NCBI RefSeq assembly: GCF_002835735.1
Contig: NZ_PISD01000003.1
Span: forward strand, 1-42,831
From: Cytobacillus horneckiae
GTDB lineage: Bacteria; Bacillota; Bacilli; Bacillales; Cytobacillaceae
Direction: 5' to 3'
DNA: 42,831 bases
The notes under the pieces are model-generated. The model searched no databases. It had not been told where the DNA came from and saw only the letters and a list, made by a program, of their open reading frames with translations. This document shows positions 41,097 through 42,831 of the stretch, in pieces (the stretch's first letter is position 1; the number at the start of each line of letters is the position of its first letter). The position numbers were made by a program, and so were the translations under genes.

Positions 41097-41933
41097 TTAA
41101 AAAATTGTTTTAGCAATTACACGTAATTGCTTCTTTTCAGGTTCAAACTTGTGTACTTCTCCCTGTATTTTATCGCCAATTTTTGGTTCTGTAGGTATGT
41201 TGTAGATTAGTAAAGCTTCAAGCCCCGGTTTTACCTCGGCATAGATTTTAACACCTGTTTTGTCGTATACGATATTCACTATCTCCGTTATAACTACATC
41301 CCCTTTATTGTATTTATTTTTTTGCCAAGGGTTGCCCTGAGTAGCAGCGTGAGATACTTTTATGAATTTTGTAGTTTTATTGATTTTTAATACCTTTACT
41401 TGTATTTGGTCCCCTATATTGAAATATCCTTTCAACGACCTTCTAGCCTTTGATATAGTGGCTTCCTTCCTAGGAATGGAAACAATACATCCTCCCCCGA
41501 TATCTACGTGTACGGTGTGATCTCCTACTCCTTTTACTACACTTTGAAGGACTTGTCCTTCCTTTAATTGATTAAGTACAACCTCAGACATTTCTTGAAT
41601 GGCTGATTTACGGTCTGCTGTAACTACCGTCCCTTTTGGTGTTTGTTTAACGTTAATGATTTTTACATAAATTTCTTGGCCCACAAATTGTTTCATTTGA
41701 TTTGGAATATCAAGTCCAGACCGTTCAAACCGAATGGCACCAAGAATACCATCAAAATTTAAAATCCAAGCAAATTCGTTTTCTCCTACTTTTTTTAATT
41801 CAGTGATTGGTACTTTTACTATTTGGTTTCGTTTCATTATTTTAAAGAGTTTTTCTACCTTTTCTTGCTCTTGATTGTGATTTTTTGCACCTTCTGGAGC
41901 AATAACAATATCAGTAGGATTTACAATTTCCAT
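41097..41933 (-). CDS. Triple S1-like RNA-binding protein
   Basis: 278 residues from the ATG at 41933 (GGAGG 11 nt upstream; an earlier in-frame start lacks one). Three consecutive S1/OB-like units, best seen as EGQVLQSVVKGVGDHTVHVD..IGDQIQVKVLKINKTTKFIK (middle) and KGDVVITEIVNIVYDKTGVK..IGDKIQGEVHKFEPEKKQLR (last). Resembles ribosomal protein S1-type repeats. Probably binds single-stranded RNA; a plasmid copy could affect translation or plasmid RNAs (inference). Confidence 0.7.
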   Translation of the reverse strand: MEIVNPTDIVIAPEGAKNHNQEQEKVEKLFKIMKRNQIVKVPITELKKVGENEFAWILNFDGILGAIRFERSGLDIPNQMKQFVGQEIYVKIINVKQTPKGTVVTADRKSAIQEMSEVVLNQLKEGQVLQSVVKGVGDHTVHVDIGGGCIVSIPRKEATISKARRSLKGYFNIGDQIQVKVLKINKTTKFIKVSHAATQGNPWQKNKYNKGDVVITEIVNIVYDKTGVKIYAEVKPGLEALLIYNIPTEPKIGDKIQGEVHKFEPEKKQLRVIAKTIF

Positions 41934-41982
41934 TTTTATGTAGACCTCCATGGTTTTTATTTTCAACGCTGTATTTTTAGTA

Positions 41983-42204
41983 TCAGTTATCTTTTCTAAC
42001 CAGTGCTAATTGGATAGGATCAATTTCGTTTCGAGAGATTACTCCTTTTTCGACTAAATTAAGGACAACCTTACCAACTCTATTTTGAAATGCTGCTTCA
42101 TATTGTTTTTCTTGTTGTTTCATATTAGCTTGAAAGACTACTATTACATCCTCTTTTAAAATTTTATTGTCACGATACATATCTAGGATATTTTCGATCA
42201 TCAT
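41983..42204 (-). CDS. Small protein, first gene of the S1/ankyrin operon
   Basis: 73 residues, AAAGGAGGGG upstream of the ATG. A mostly helical sequence (DMYRDNKILKEDVIVVFQAN, VVLNLVEKGVISRNEIDPIQ). Family not recognised. Confidence 0.6.
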   Translation of the reverse strand: MMIENILDMYRDNKILKEDVIVVFQANMKQQEKQYEAAFQNRVGKVVLNLVEKGVISRNEIDPIQLALVRKDN

Positions 42205-42466
42205 ATATATCCCCTCCTTTTTTAATATATAAAGGTTTATGGAGTTATTTTACTAGATAAAAAAATAATTTAAAACCACATTATGTTTATATTTATGATG
42301 TTTTTTAACGAAAAGCTACTTTTTATACTTCTTTTTTAAAAAATATAAGAGAAAAAAACAATTTTTCATTTGCGTAATAACATTCTTAATAATATAATAT
42401 AAGTAACTTTAAAAGCAATTTCCATTTATATAAAAATTGATAATAAACGTTCGGAGGTATTTTCAT

Positions 42467-42763
42467 ATGATGATAGCAACTATTTTAATTGATTTCGATG
42501 ATGTAAAGAATGAGCAAGAAAGAGAAGCAGAAATGAAAGTTCAGTGGGGCGAGTTTGTTAAGAATATGCGTATGGCAGCTGGGTTATCGAAAGCCAAATT
42601 TGCTGAAAAGTTAGGTGTATCACCGAATTCGATTAAACAGTACGAAAAAGCGCAAGCTTTCCCTCGCCATGCAGAAGATCTGGAATTAAAAATTAGGGAA
42701 GTAGTTAAGTTAGAAATTCAGCGTAAACGTTCAAAGATAGTTCAATTACAGTTAGCAGTTTAA
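42467..42763 (+). CDS. Xre-family helix-turn-helix regulator
   Basis: 98 residues from the ATG at 42467 (GGAGG 9 nt upstream). HTH_3 domain: FVKNMRMAAGLSKAKFAEKL then GVSPNSIKQYEKAQAFPR. It is transcribed divergently from the S1/ankyrin operon across an AT-rich 260-bp spacer and may regulate it. The C-terminus is a basic helix. Confidence 0.8.
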   Translation: MMIATILIDFDDVKNEQEREAEMKVQWGEFVKNMRMAAGLSKAKFAEKLGVSPNSIKQYEKAQAFPRHAEDLELKIREVVKLEIQRKRSKIVQLQLAV

Positions 42764-42772
42764 ATTACATAC

Positions 42773-42817
42773 AATAAAAGCACTTAGATAACGAAATCTA
42801 AGTGCTTTTATTATTGT
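42773..42817. terminator. Terminator of the Xre gene
   Basis: A perfect 17-bp stem (42773-42789 with 42796-42812), T-rich on both sides. Confidence 0.8.
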
Positions 42818-42831
42818 ATCTTTTGAAAACC

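Overview
The window looks like part of a large, low-GC plasmid from a Bacillus-type (Firmicutes) host, probably a Bacillus/Priestia relative. The reasons are strong AGGAGG-type ribosome sites, use of TTG and GTG starts, AT-rich spacers, Bacillus-style secreted subtilases, a plasmid signal peptidase, an actin-like ParM protein and an iteron-type replicon. No rRNA, tRNA, insertion sequence or CRISPR array was seen. The identification is by eye, and no database was searched.

Layout. 1-3524: a decayed gene, a type I signal peptidase and an 843-residue coiled-coil protein. 3525-5787: the main replicon, with two abutting DnaA boxes, five 32-33 bp iterons, a winged-helix Rep gene and a leader carrying a predicted countertranscript RNA and attenuator. 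5788-9223: a secreted subtilase that lacks a propeptide, then small genes of unknown function. 9350-10362: an Abi_2/AbiF-type HEPN protein preceded by its own small structured RNA. 10381-11886: a protein built from an internal duplication. 12013-14947: a ribbon-helix-helix (RHH) protein, a double CbbX/SpoVK-type AAA+ ATPase and an array of 25-bp palindromes. 15983-23693: three related winged-helix/nuclease-like (replication-relaxation type) proteins, an RHH/HEPN operon and a second, complete subtilase.

24162-26358 has almost no coding sequence. It holds a tandem stem-loop module at about 24.3 kb and, at 24726-25335, a roughly 600-nt GC-richer block that folds into at least four nested multibranched domains. 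Several helices contain G-U pairs that only work if the plus strand is transcribed. This is the strongest candidate for an undescribed or rare system: a large ornate non-coding RNA. 26073-28336 is the partition locus (RHH protein, ParM/Alp7A-like filament protein, ParR-like protein) with two classes of palindromic sites. 28398-31765 holds a PD-(D/E)XK-like protein, a MerR/RacA-like DNA-binding protein beside a cluster of AACCTANGT sites, and small genes. 32127-35520 holds a VirD4/TraG-type coupling ATPase and a DNA-binding protein. 36190-38048 contains two broken genes (one a GIY-YIG nuclease with a single in-frame TGA) and a cluster of TTTCTTAC repeats. These repeats lie beside a 702-residue P-loop ATPase with a tandem-RHH partner (38049-40536), which may be a second replication module. 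40695-42763 has an ankyrin protein, a triple S1-like protein, a small protein and a divergent Xre regulator.

Together the genes cover plasmid replication and its RNA control, segregation, possible DNA transfer, phage defence or toxin-antitoxin functions, and protein secretion. The genes that look most novel are the large RNA, the AAA+ / palindrome-array locus and the Abi/sRNA pair.
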